Source: Clostridia bacterium | GTDB lineage: Bacteria > Bacillota_A > Clostridia > Christensenellales > Aristaeellaceae | Length of the DNA: 5,458 nt | Direction of reading: 5' to 3' | Assembly: GCA_900754775.1 (NCBI GenBank) | Contig: CAAEDZ010000340.1 | Span: 1 to 5,458 of the forward strand | Shown here: piece after piece, positions 5,313 through 5,458 of the stretch | Layout of the letters: each line of letters begins with the position of its first letter | How positions within the stretch are numbered: position 1 is the stretch's first letter | Notes under the pieces: model-generated | What the model was told of the DNA's origin: nothing | What the model saw: only the letters and a program-made list of their open reading frames with translations | Databases searched by the model: none | Made by a program: the position numbers and the translations under genes

Positions 5313-5458
5313 TCAGCCCAGCTTCTGCCCGCAGCCCGCGCAGAATTTCGCGCCCGGCTCGGCCTTGCGCCCGCATCCGGGGCAGAAGCGCTCCGCGGCC
5401 TGCCCGCAGGGCGCGCCGCACGCGGGGCAAAACCGGCTGCCCGCCGGCAGCGCCGCGC
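5313..5458 (-). CDS. C-terminal end of a zinc-ribbon protein (partial)
   Basis: The last 47 residues plus a TGA stop (5313-5315) are visible; the gene continues beyond the right edge. Three CxxCG knuckles are clear: FCPACG, FCPGCG and FCAGCG, the last two joined by RKAEPGAK, and the protein ends QKLG. This is the standard tail of bacterial zinc-ribbon or double zinc-ribbon proteins, where paired CxxC knuckles bind structural zinc. A fourth knuckle probably lies upstream. In Bacillota such tails occur on SPFH-domain proteins, small membrane proteins and many uncharacterised proteins, so the main function cannot be named from here. It is on the same strand as the operon but separated by about 720 bases, a repeat and a terminator, so it is a separate unit. 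Confidence 0.85.
   Translation of the reverse strand, partial: AALPAGSRFCPACGAPCGQAAERFCPGCGRKAEPGAKFCAGCGQKLG

Overview
The window is GC-rich and carries one complete operon on the minus strand: a MarR-family repressor gene followed by two ABC exporter half-transporter genes. The two half-transporters look like the unequal partners of a heterodimeric multidrug exporter of the TM287/288, BmrCD, LmrCD and EfrCD type. The right edge holds the 3' end of a separate minus-strand gene for a zinc-ribbon protein. The high GC, strong GGAGG ribosome binding sites, GTG and TTG starts, and the MarR plus ABC pair layout suggest a high-GC member of the Bacillota (Clostridia-like). That is an inference from style; no marker gene is present.

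Layout, read in the direction of transcription from right to left. Positions 5458-5313 are the C-terminus of the zinc-ribbon protein. Positions 5312-5035 are a low-complexity GC-rich spacer containing an imperfect tandem duplication. Positions 4992-4952 are a textbook rho-independent terminator on the minus strand. Positions 4951-4672 are a non-coding GC-rich stretch with palindromes, a repeated 12-mer and a hairpin. Positions 4671-4643 are a good sigma-A-type promoter (TTGACT, 17 bases, TACAAT), and 4632-4617 are a perfect 16-bp palindrome just downstream of the expected transcription start. Then come marR (4590-4132), ABC subunit 1 (4138-2066) and ABC subunit 2 (2079-250). The three reading frames overlap end to start, so their translation is probably coupled. 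The last 249 bases hold three hairpins and no gene.

How the parts probably work together: the MarR dimer binds the palindrome at its own start site and blocks transcription of itself and the exporter. A ligand, most likely a toxic small molecule, would release it. The two ABC subunits then form one exporter with a single fully catalytic ATP site. Subunit 2 supplies canonical Walker B Glu and H-loop His; subunit 1 has Asp and Gln at those positions. Their signature motifs are asymmetric in the matching way (VSGGQ in subunit 1, VSQGQ in subunit 2). Subunit 1 also has an insertion of about 120 residues in its first external loop.

No wholly new system is evident. The points most worth a second look are the operator over the transcription start, the external insert on the degenerate subunit, a pair of matching hairpins flanking the operon with paired base changes, and the duplicated spacer beside the zinc-ribbon gene.
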